Origin: Tetrahymena thermophila SB210
Lineage: Eukaryota; Ciliophora; Oligohymenophorea; Hymenostomatida; Tetrahymenidae
Direction: 5' to 3'
Assembly: GCF_000189635.1 (NCBI RefSeq)
Contig: NW_002476403.1
Location: 1,657 to 65,656, forward strand
DNA: 64,000 nt
Shown: one piece after another, positions 53,801-64,000 of the stretch
Numbering within the stretch: the first letter of the stretch is position 1
Layout of the letters: every line of letters begins with the position of its first letter
Program-made: the position numbers and the translations under genes
Notes under the pieces: model-generated
What the model saw: the letters and a program-made list of their open reading frames with translations, nothing else
Database searches by the model: none
What the model was told of the DNA's origin: nothing

Positions 53801-54171
53801 ATGCAAGATTAATGTTATTAAAATTTAAGCAAAATTAGGTTCTTTTTGAAACTATTAATTATTTTATTCAAATGAAAAATGAGATTTTGAGTTAAAATAT
53901 TTATTTTTAATATTTATCACGTAAATCCTCATTATTTAATGATTATTGTGATAAGAAATAGTCAATTTCTGACAACATATTTTATTTACATTTAAAACGC
54001 AAAAGTAGAATACAAAACAGCAGCAATTAAAAAATGCAAAGCTAAACAAGAAGTTCTTTGGCTCTGATCTATATAATTATAAAATAATATTATTTAATTT
54101 GATTAAGTAATGAACTAATATAAAATATTGTTTTCCTAGATATCTTCTTGTTAAAAACAAGTAGATTTCAT
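50817..54171 (-). CDS. DHHC-type protein S-palmitoyltransferase with long hydrophilic C-terminal tail
   Basis: Integral membrane enzyme that transfers palmitate from acyl-CoA to cysteines of target proteins. The spliced model is 899 residues in eight exons. Two hydrophobic segments (about residues 22-45 and 52-75) are followed by [10 protein letters not shown] (the DPG motif). The cysteine-rich domain comprises [19 protein letters not shown] and [18 protein letters not shown] is at about 151-154 with Cys154 as the predicted acyl-enzyme residue. Two more hydrophobic segments follow (around [19 protein letters not shown] and [11 protein letters not shown]), then [10 protein letters not shown], the TTxE motif, at 251-254. 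This four-TM layout is standard. Residues from about 300 to the end are Gln/Asn/Ser/Lys-rich and lie mostly in the last exon (52621-50817). Introns: 54069-54115, 53852-53989, 53676-53737, 53487-53536, 53150-53402, 52886-52931, 52622-52680. Exons sum to exactly 2,700 bases. The order of motifs suggests the Erf2/ZDHHC9-like group, but that is weak. The first 22 residues are the least certain part. Confidence 0.9.
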
Positions 54172-56957
54172 GCTATATTTGGAGAATAATTATTTTGATG
54201 CTAAGATATTTAATCTAAACTTAAGATGAATAAATTAATAAAACTATGTACCCTAAAATCAGTAAACCTTTTAAATATATTCTACTATTTGAAGACCAAA
54301 TGTCTTTATATAAAGTATTTTCATTTACTTCTATTTATTTCTTTTTAAATTGAAATACTTAAAATTCATTCATTCCAAATCTATCCACTAACGAACTAAG
54401 TTAATTACTCACTAATTAAATAACTCTATGATATCAAAAAATCAATCAATCAAACAAACAAAGAAACAAACAAACAAAAAAATAAACAAACTTTTCTCTA
54501 TTGGTATCTTGTTTTTTATTCTTAAATTCATCAATAAAAATATGTTCGTTCATTATTTTAGGGTATAAACTCATTAGAAAAACTACAAATAGTTTTGTTT
54601 AAGTTATTTGTATTCTTTTGAATTTATAAAAACATAAATAGTACAATGCTTTATATTAACTATTTTTTTACTGATTTTTACTGAATAAACCATTTTTATT
54701 TTCAATTTAAATTACAATTTTAAAAATAGAAATTATATTCATAGTCATTAAAAAAGAAATTATTTTTTATTTTACATAAACTGATTAGTTTATTATTTGA
54801 TTTAATTGTATATTTTTTGGAATATCTCTAGCTATTAATTTAATTATTTATAATTAGCTCTGGAAAATTCAACAAGAATAATATAAATGTATTTTTAGTT
54901 TGGATTATTTGTTGTAACAACCATCATGCTCACAATTGGTCTCATTTGCTATATTAAATAATGAATGTGATATAAAATAAATTAATAGTTAATATCATTT
55001 TATGAAAGAATAAAAAAATATATTATGATTTTAGTTACTATCTTTAATTTTTTAACTGTATTTTTTCAAGATAGTTTTTGGTGTAACTTTGCTAATCTAA
55101 ATATAATTTTAATACTAAAGTATGATAATAAAAAAAATACATTTTTATAATAAAAATTTTGTATTTTTTCAAAAGAAAATAAATAAGAATGAATTTTTTT
55201 ACCATTTAAATAGAACTTAAACTGTAATTAAAATTTGTGAATAGATCTTATTTAAAATCAAGCTAGTGTATTTTATTTTCAAAATAGAAGATTTTAAAAT
55301 TTATCAGTGTTAGAAGTTTTTTAAGTTCGTATTAATCAATTTAGTTACGAAGCAAATGAATATTTTTCAAGATAGGGAAAATAATTTAAAATACTGAGCC
55401 TTAAATTTATTTAAAATTTACTGATTGTATTTATGATCTACAAATACAAATTCTTTAATTTTAAAAAATATAAGACTAAGGTTTTTCTTCATACGAAGCA
55501 ATTCGTTTTTATTGAATTATTTGATATTTATCTATTTTAAATGCTTAAAAATACAAAAAAAATACTTTCAGCATATAGAAAAAAAATAAAAAAAATAAAT
55601 TTTTGGATTAATATCATTTTATTTAATATGGTTACTAATTTTTATATAAAAAACTAAAAAAAAATCATAGATTGTAATGCATTTACCATAAATCACATAT
55701 TTTTTAAAAAATTTGCAATAAGACCAAGGAGTTTTGTACTGGGCAGAATTTCTATTTATTAATAGACAGAACTAATATCAAAAAATTTTAAAATAATGAA
55801 CAGTTTTCAGATCATTAAAAATAGTTCTAAACGGAAAGTAATATTTAAATAAGTAAGTAAGTTTAAATAAGTAGAATTGAAATAAAATTATTTTTAGTTT
55901 TTAACTTTTTCATCATATTTTTAATTTTTTCCCTTTTTAAAATAATACCCAAAAATTATTTAAAATAATGTTTTTGAAATAAAATGTAAAAATATATATA
56001 AATTTAACAAAAAAGAAGAAAAATTACATTTAGTTATATTTCATATTTTACTAAATTTTATGAAGTTATTTCATCTTTAAAAGCTTAAATCAAAAAAAAT
56101 TTTAAGGAAAGGCTAAAATAATCATATGATAAATAGTTCGAGATAGAATTGATTCTTATTCTTGAATGTTACAAAAGATTGACTTATGATTATTAGTAGT
56201 TTGAAATTGTATGGTCTGAATAATATTTAATTAAATTAATGAAAAATTGATGAATACAAATAAATTAACTTATCAAATAACAATCAATTTTCGAAATTTA
56301 TAAATAGAAAAAATAGATTCGCAAAGAGATTTGGTAATTGTGTCTTTACTCAAATTTTTAAATTATATCAAAGTGATTACATTTTTTTTGGAATGTTAAG
56401 TAGTTAATTTTTATCTTTATTAAGTGTTAGTGTAGTATACTTTAGAATATTATAACGTTATACATACATAAATATAAGTAATGGATATTTGAAATTAGTT
56501 TGTTAAATAACAATTTTTTAATTATTTTAATATTTTTATACAACTTTCTTATTTTTGTAAGATAGATTTTTTTGCTGTAACATCTTAGATTTTATTAATT
56601 TTTGATAAGTTTATATAATTATTTAGTTATTCAAAAGTGTAATTTGGTGAAAAGGTTTAAGATAGAAGCTTATTTATTGTGATTATAAATATTTGATTAT
56701 TAGTTAATTATTGGCTACTATTTTTTTTAAATTATTTGATGATCAAATTATGTTTTCTTGATATTTTTGTTGGACTATTATTGCTTTGTAGGTAGCAATC
56801 AGTTCGAATTGTTGGTAGGCTAAGAATTGAATTCATATCGAAACTATCTTATGGTTTTTAATAGCTATTTTTTTATTGAATGGTATTTAAATAAATAGAT
56901 TAATTAATTTCAATTATTTCTATTAATCATTGAAAAATTAATTTTCATTAATATTGT
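54172..56957. other. Intergenic region between the palmitoyltransferase gene and an unknown gene
   Basis: About 2.8 kb of AT-rich DNA between the start of one minus-strand gene and the stop of the next. It includes a CAAA/CAAT-type simple repeat at 54441-54491. I find no exon chain, RNA gene or repeat termini. Confidence 0.5.
54441..54491 (+). repeat. Imperfect (CAAT)n/(CAAA)n microsatellite
   Basis: A run of CAAT units turns into CAAA units with a few interruptions, about 270 bases upstream of the palmitoyltransferase start (on the opposite strand). The mixed units point to an old, partly degraded tract. Confidence 0.75.
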
Positions 56958-57923
56958 TCAAATTTTTTAATTAAAAATGCTGTCTGAAACAATAGTGACA
57001 GAATCATGCATATCAATTGAGAGTTAACTCAATTCTTAAATACTCCCAGAATTTTTTTTTTCATTTTCTTCAAGCTCATTAAATGTGAATGCAACTGTGT
57101 CTATATTTTGGATTGTAGTTTCTTTTTTTATGTTTGGTTCTGAAGCTCTGAAAATGCTAGGATTTTTAGTCTGCTTTTTGTTAGTAGGCGATTTGACTAA
57201 ATAACAATTATTCATAGATTTTAAAGTAACTGGAACTTATTCATCCTTCTCTCCTTTTTTATCTTTATTTCCTCTGCGAAGTAAAAGCGGAGAGTTTTCA
57301 ATTTTTTTTAAACTTAAATTCATAGAAATATCATGATATGTAGCCATATTAGGGATAGTAGAATTTGTTAAGCAAGTCAAGTTAGTCAAATTGTTAGAAC
57401 TAAATATATTTTCGCTTATTGTAGCATTTGTTTTTTCATCTTCGCCTAATAGATAGATTGAAGATTGTATTTATGAAATTTTACAAGAAATTGTCTTCAG
57501 TTTTTAGTAATATTTATCCCTCTTATCCCTTGGATCAGTAATATAAATATGCTATTCGTCCAACCACTTATGAATTCTTGCTTCTAAGACGTCATCTTCA
57601 TTAATTGGCTATACTTTGTCTGACAAACAGCTTTCGCCCATGTCGTCATTAGCTATTGGAGTGGTATATGTTTCATCAGTAGATGCTGAAGATGCTATAT
57701 TGTTAATAGTTAATTCATCTTTAGAAAGTGAGTTCAAGAGATTTCTCTACTTGAGGATAGTTTTTTAATTAAGCACAGGTGGAGGGTTGAAGCCCTCAGA
57801 GTCTACTTAACTATTTGTATTTCTTTAGGCTAGATGCTGTGGATGTTTACCAGTGATTAAACGAAGATTTTTTTGGCGAGCAGGACATTTGCCCTTCTCT
57901 TTAACTTGCGGTAATGTGCTCAT
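56958..57923 (-). CDS. Unrecognised intronless protein, 321 residues
   Basis: One uninterrupted ciliate-code frame runs from ATG to TGA, 322 codons including the stop. Its codon use and higher GC stand out from the flanking AT-rich DNA, which supports real coding. The protein starts MSTLPQVKEKGKCPARQKN, a basic N-terminus. A more ordered central part contains DVLEARIHKWLDEQ, then ITDPRDKRDKYYQKLKTISCK, which looks helical and charged. The rest is Ser/Thr/Asn-rich with Lys-rich patches (RRGNKDKKGEKDE and SPTNKKQTKNPS). There is no signal peptide, membrane segment or domain I can name. It is probably soluble. It could be a lineage-specific regulatory or cytoskeletal protein, but I assign no function. 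The neighbour on the other side of the 2.7 kb gap is divergent. Confidence 0.75.
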
Positions 57924-60599
57924 TAGTTCTTCTTAGAGGTAAAGAAATTAGTTTTAAAGCATAATGCTGTGCTTATTAAGAAGGCTGAAATATAGATAAA
58001 TAGATATTTAGATTGATAGGCTGAGATGATTTTATTATTTTTATCAATTAATTTTATAAATTTGATATAATTGATTAAATAATTAATTATAAAAATATGT
58101 TATATCTGTTTTTTCTTTTTATAGTAAATAATAATGATGATATGTTATTTATTTTTTTACTACTTTCAATTATTTCCTTTTTTTTTTTTTTTACTTTTTT
58201 AATTATCTAAATTTTTAGCTTTGTGGCTAAAAAATGAATCAGTATTTTATTCATTCCCAAAGCAAGTTTTTTTATTAAATTTCATTTTTGTGATAAAAGC
58301 TTTTCAAAGAAAATTTAGATTAAAATGAGCATTAAAATACTAATTAATACTAACTTATTCATTATTTTAAATCAGATTTTGTAATACTTTCACAATTAAA
58401 TATTAGTAATTGTAAATCAAAAATCTATACTTAACCCTATACAAATTATATTAATCCCATAAATTTTTTAATCAGCGTCTCTATAAATTCTTTATCAATT
58501 TTCTCTATAATTTACTTTCCTAATTTAATTGGCTCATATATTAATTCAATTTTTTACATTTAGATTAATTTAGTAACCTTTATTGAAAATTATATAATTA
58601 ACTTTCATATAAGCAATTCTGACAATTCTATATATCCTTCTTTATTTCCTTATATATTCAAAAATCTTACTAATATCAAGTCTAAACTAATATCTATTTA
58701 ATTTTAGAAATGGATCATCATATATTAGGTATTGTACTTTAAATTTAATCCTGTTAAAAATAAATAAAATTAAACGTTATTAATAAACTAACTTAATAAA
58801 AATCTAATCATTTTCAAATCATTTCTCAAAAAAGTCTTTTGTAATTTTAGAAATTTAAAAAAAATTACTGTCAGAATTTTTTTAATTTTTTTCAGACTTA
58901 CTAAACCGATAATATATATTTTTTTAAACTCATTATAAAAACTTTAAATCAATTACGATAAATAAAAACTTCCTTTAAATTAATTCTTTTTCATTTTAAA
59001 AATCAAAAAAATTATCATTATTTATATGAGAAAAAGTCAGTTTTTAAATTATCACTTAATTAAAATTATCAATTTTATTTACTCACAAAAGAATAGAAAC
59101 TTAATAAAAGTTGATTAATTTTAATAGCAATTCAAAATTCTTCTGCGAGTTTTCATTTATTGATTAGGAAATAATTTAGCTTTAGTAAATTCTTCCAAAT
59201 TATAACTATTATGGATTTGAAAAAATAATTTATTCTATTTAAAGAATATGTTATTTTACACATTTAAACAGCCAAGCATACTTTGTTAATTTAATTAAAC
59301 GTATCTAGAAAGATTATTTTGTTTTGTTTAAATATATATTCTTTTTGTAAAATGTATTACTTACTCTATTTAAAAAATTTTTATAATATAACCCTTTAAA
59401 TTAATGTAATCTATTAAAGACCCAGAAAAATTTTCTCAATAAATTATTATATTTAAGTAAAAATATCACAGTATATCTTTTTAAAATAGAAAAGTAATCT
59501 TGCTGAAATTTTAAATAAAAAAAACTTTAGTTTTTCATATTTTTATTAAATAAAAGTAGATTCACATAGCTAAAGCTAGATAATAAATATGTTTCTAAAT
59601 ATGCTAAAAATATTAAATATTTAATTCGTCATTCAATAAATTAAATCAATTATTAAGTTAAATATTTTCTTGGTCTTCTTGTTTCTCTAGAATTATTTTT
59701 GTAAACTTTACTTTTTATAATTATTTTAAAGAAATTATTACATTCATTATATTCTAAACAGTAAAATATATATTTTTTTTTGGTTTTTTTAATAAAATAA
59801 TTTCGAAAAGTTAATCTTAAAACTAAATTAAGAAACTAAAATCTTCTTGTTGCGATACTTAAAAAAAGTATTAAGTTAAGCAAAAATAATTTAAATCTTC
59901 TTTTTATTAGATAAATGATTTGAAGATAAAATATTATATAAAATTTGTCAAATAAAATAATACTATAACAAAAATTAAAAGATAAGTTAGTTATTCTTTA
60001 TAAAATAATTTCATTCTAAAATATTCTTAGTTAAAGATAATATTTACATATTATTTATTCTGAAAATGATAAATCACATAGATATAATTCTTTTTATTCA
60101 TACAAAATGAAGGAATTTCAAGCAATGACTGATAGTATTTTTTCAACCAATAATGTTTAGTTAGTTAGTAATAAAATTTATTTATTCAATATAAATATAA
60201 ATTATATTGAAGAAACCTATTTCTAAAAACCTAAGAATTTAGGAGGTGAAAATAAAAAATTAAAAAAAAACAAATACATAAAATATAACAAAAAATAAAT
60301 CTCTTTAATGTTATATTTTTATTTTATAAATTACATTTAAATACATATAAGTATGTCTGTAAAGTCTGCTAATTTTTTCAAATGTATAAATTAACTTAAT
60401 AATGTATAAATCAAAGAAGTTATTAATTTACATATATTACTAAAAATTATAATAAATAAATAACCAAACAAACATTAATTTGTATTTTTAAGAGTTTTCA
60501 AAATAATTAATAACAAAACTCCTACTTTCTTAATTGAACACTCAATATTTTAATTAGCTTCAAACTAATTTACTATTTTTTTGCTCAAAAGTTATCAAA
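57924..60599. other. Divergent intergenic region, no gene seen
   Basis: About 2.7 kb of AT-rich DNA between two genes transcribed away from each other, so both promoters should be here. It contains a long T-run near 58170-58200 on the plus strand. No exon-like segment, RNA gene or repeat family is visible. Confidence 0.5.
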
Positions 60600-63500
60600 A
60601 TGGGATGCTTTTTTTTAGTTAACGCTTTACTAATACTGTTTTACATAGCCATGGTATCATGCTTCAACGTGGATTTTGTATATTCTCCTTTGCCCTTGTT
60701 TAAGTATGATATTATAGATTAATAAGGTGCTACTACTAAAATAAAAGTTGCTGAAAAGGCTAATTTAGTATTTGTTTCAGCTGGTGGGTAAGGAGTTATC
60801 GTTTTAGATGGTTTAAGTAATGAAATAATATTCTAAATGAAGGCTAAAGAATTTCTTTTCTCAATAGAAGCAACATCTGATGGAGAATATGTTATGTTTT
60901 CTTATGAATCTCAATTCAGTGTGTTTTAATTCTAGAACAGAAGAAGTCTAATTTTACTCAGCTAAGCCAATTTTCCTACTTCTATAATCGATATGTCTAT
61001 TAATAATAAAGAAGATACTGTTTTTGCTGTTGGTCTAGGTGGATATCTTATTGCTTATGATATATCTCAAAAAAAATAAGTCTAGATAGTTGGGTAATTT
61101 AATTCTTAATCTAATATTATACATTAAATTTACATCTCCAAAGATGATTAGTGGATACTTTTAGGAAATGATGTTCTTGGTATGGCTGCCTTACAATTGT
61201 CTATCAATCAAAATGATCATTCTATTGATTTTACACTTGCTGGTTAGGGTATCATGAACTGGAAAACATGGGCTGTTGTAGTTACTGATGACTTACAATA
61301 TGTCTATGGTCTTGATAATTGGTTTGGAATTTATATTTGCGATTTCCGCTAGGTCACTTTAGCTTCATAGGCTTTATATCCAGTAAATGTAAACTTTATC
61401 AAATATTGGCCTTTTCATTCAATAAACTTAATATATACTCTCAAATTAACAAAAGACAATAAATATTTGTTAATTGGCTTTAGATCTGAAGGAGTATATC
61501 TATTTAATATTGAGGACAGACTTAATCCTTCTATTTTCTAACAAATTCCAGTGCCAGGCTAATCGCTATCTGTTAATTTATCTCCTAATGAATAATACTT
61601 ATACTACGCAAATGCCCTTAGTATTTATGTATTTGAGCGTCATTCAGCAAACCTTAATAATAATTACCCTAACTTATTTAATGTACAATAAGCAACATTA
61701 TTAAATACAACAACTGCTATGTATAAATGGAGGTGCATAACTAGAGAAATTAACGGATTAGATTATTATTTCGGTTCATTTGATTTAAATGGTTTTTATA
61801 TTTTTAATGCTGATGATCCATATAATTTAATTTAAATTTATAGCTAGCAGTTTGGCCCACTTACACTAGTAGATAGCATGGTTATTACATAAGATAAAAA
61901 ATATCTTTATGTTCCTATTGAAGATAATAATACTTCATTTATTGTCTATGATATTTAAAATATCACATAGCCTTTTGAAGTATTTAGACTGAATATAAAT
62001 AACTAAAACCATGAAGAATCTATAATGTTTTCTCAAGATTAAAATTACTTAGTAAGTTCAAACGATATAGGTATTCTACTTTTTGATTCTTCAAAACCTC
62101 CAACTTTAGCTCTTCTGGCTTCTTGGAACATCTTACCTTTTATGACAGGCGAAAATGCAGGAGTTATGATCACAAACGATAATCGATACATAATAGGGAC
62201 AGTTAGAAATTATGGTCTCTATGTTTTAGATGCTACTGTCAAAACAAATTTAATCTTTAAAAGTACTTTATAAACTTTAGGAGCTGAAGGTATTATTTGT
62301 TCTAATTATTCTAATAATTACGCATTCTTACTAGATGGATTTAAAGGAGTAGCTATCTTAGACCTAACTGTATTACCTCAAATCAAAATTTTGAGTAGGA
62401 TTCCTCTAACAGGATGGGTAAATCATTTACTTTCACTTCAGTAGGATACTTTTTTATTGACTGTAGTCATGGAAAATCAAATGTTGACTCTAATTGACAT
62501 CTCTGATAAAGAAGATCCCTAGATACTATCAGCTTATTAATATTAAGATTAATCTGCTTAGTCCCTTTGCCTATCTTCCAATAATAAATATTCATTTTTA
62601 AATAACTAATTTGGGACTGTTGTGCTTCCATTAAATAGTTAAGTTTTAATCCATACTGAAATTGAGCAGATCACCCTGTAAATAGATGGTAGCTAATTAC
62701 TGAATCCAGTTTCGAAAGATCAACATTTAAAAGTCGGGCAATTTATTTAACTAAAATTTGTTTTCATATATCCTGTTAATGGAGTTTAAATCGTTAGTGT
62801 TAGCTATTACTTTGATTTTTAAAATAACCCTCTTCCTTTTTGGATGAATTATAATTAAAATAGTGGAATTCTTTAGATTACAGTTGATAAAAGTGGACTT
62901 AGCTCAAAAAATATCAACATTCCAAATTTAAACACTATCTTGTTGAAGGTGATAACTCCTCTTTCGCCTGAATCTTTCTAATTTAACTCTACAGATGTTC
63001 AAACAACACCTAGCGAAGCTTAGATGATCTTTTCTACACTTCAAAATATCAATTTAATTGATTCTGTTGGGTATGTAACTGAGTTGTTTGATCCTTAAAA
63101 ATCTCTTTTTTTCGAAATAAACACAATAAATTGCACTACCAGGCTTTATTAAATGACTTAGTTAGTTCTTTAACAAAGCATTAACATCAACCCTGTAATC
63201 TTCTATATTGAGCCATCACTTTCTATCGATATTACAAATCTAAATAATCCGATTCAAACACTTTCCCAAAGCATACAACTTTACTTAATGGTGAATACTT
63301 AAGATGGTAAGTTTGTAATAGGAGATTTTAATGGAGTGATTGCATCAACAAATGATTCGTAAAACTAAATAAAATTAGAAGGATCCTTAGTAAATTTGAA
63401 TAGCGTACTTTCAAAAAAAATTATATTTGCGAATTTTACTGATTTGAAAGCAATAAATGTAACAATCACCTTGATAGATGGTGTAAATTATGATGTCGTT

Positions 63501-64000
63501 CAAGACTATTTAATTTAATAATGCGTTTTTATCAAATAAAAGCAATTAATTACAAAAAATCCTCTAAACTCTTTGCAATAATAATTTAATAAATAGTATC
63601 CTTAGGCTTAAATAGATATTTTAACTTTTTTTTCAATAAACTTTGCAAAAAACTCTTTTATTGTAAACGATGTTCAATCTATTTCTTACTAAGCTTTTTT
63701 ATTGGAGGGATAATAATTCAGACAGCTAAATACAGAGGATTGGATTTAATTTTAAGATATTTCTGAATAAATTAGCATAAGCGGAATACCTCCAGCATCT
63801 GCTTACAGGCAAACATTTTACATAAAAATAGTTGCATCTGATGGATATACACAAGATAGTGATATCTTTTAAATAAACGCTTATGGTTTGCCATTTATTT
63901 TAATTTTTGATTTATTAATTAAAATTTTAGGACCAGTCTTTGCAATATTTGGTTTGTATAAATACAAAAGCTATGTGATAAATTTGTTATTTTAAAATTA
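60600..64000 (+). CDS. Secreted or membrane protein with propeller-like repeats and a cadherin/dystroglycan-like domain, 3' partial
   Basis: An uninterrupted frame of more than 1,130 codons runs off the window end; no intron is needed. The N-terminus (MGCFFLVNALLILFYIAM, then VSCFNVDF) is a convincing signal peptide. Residues from about 40 to 650 hold imperfect repeats ending in hydrophobic strands such as GGQGVIVLDG, LGGYLIAYDI, RSEGVYLFNI, RNYGLYVLD and FKGVAILDL. These resemble LVIVD-type or WD-like beta-propeller blades. Later, one segment (around 63740-63870) reads EDWIQFQDISEQISISGIPP followed by FYIKIVASDGYTQDSDIFQI, the pattern of dystroglycan-type cadherin-like domains, and similar sheets precede it. 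A hydrophobic stretch (LPFILIFDLLIKILGPVFAI) near the window end is probably a transmembrane helix. It is probably a cell-surface adhesion or receptor-like protein of a type common in ciliates. Exact function is unknown, and the C-terminal part is missing. Confidence 0.85.

Noticed and set aside
56790-56820. A GTTCGAAT-like sequence resembling a tRNA B box
   Set aside because: No cloverleaf, acceptor stem or A box can be built around it on either strand.
1-64000. Telomeric C4A2-type repeats, chromosome-breakage sequence, rRNA genes or mobile elements
   Set aside because: I looked for tandem CCCCAA/GGGGTT, the known Tetrahymena breakage motif core, long terminal repeats and transposase-like or reverse-transcriptase-like coding. 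None was seen.

Overview
The window comes from the nuclear genome of a ciliate, most likely Tetrahymena or a close oligohymenophorean relative. Three things show this. The DNA is extremely AT-rich. Every long reading frame is closed only by TGA, with TAA and TAG running through as glutamine. Genes are cut by short AT-rich GT-AG introns of about 47 to 390 bases. Standard-code ORFs are therefore meaningless here; the models below were read by eye with TAA and TAG as Gln.

Layout. (1) 438-17833 (+): a giant TRRAP/Tra1-family pseudokinase, 18 exons, about 5,100 residues. (2) 19505-35633 (-): a second, divergent TRRAP/Tra1 paralogue, facing the first tail to tail. At least four intron positions are shared, and both proteins end in the same C-terminal motif. 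(3) 35634-40188: a 4.5 kb gap without a recognisable gene. (4) 40189-42258 (+): mitochondrial pyruvate dehydrogenase E1 beta, 8 exons. (5) 43958-48415 (+): an FCP1/NIF-type (CTD-phosphatase-like) DxDxT phosphatase with a 1,000-residue Gln/Asn-rich N-terminal extension. (6) 50817-54171 (-): a DHHC palmitoyltransferase of 899 residues with a very long hydrophilic tail. (7) 56958-57923 (-): an intronless 321-residue protein I do not recognise. (8) 60600 to the window end (+): a secreted or membrane protein with beta-propeller-like repeats, a cadherin/dystroglycan-like domain and a C-terminal hydrophobic stretch, cut by the window edge.

The genes do not form a pathway. The two TRRAP paralogues would act as activator-binding scaffolds of histone acetyltransferase complexes (SAGA/NuA4 type). 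PDHB is housekeeping metabolism. The phosphatase, the palmitoyltransferase and the receptor-like protein are signalling or membrane genes typical of expanded ciliate families. I saw no tRNA, rRNA, CRISPR array, transposon or virus-like element, and no telomeric repeat tract. The most notable feature is the inverted pair of giant TRRAP pseudokinases, whose former catalytic motifs have decayed differently.
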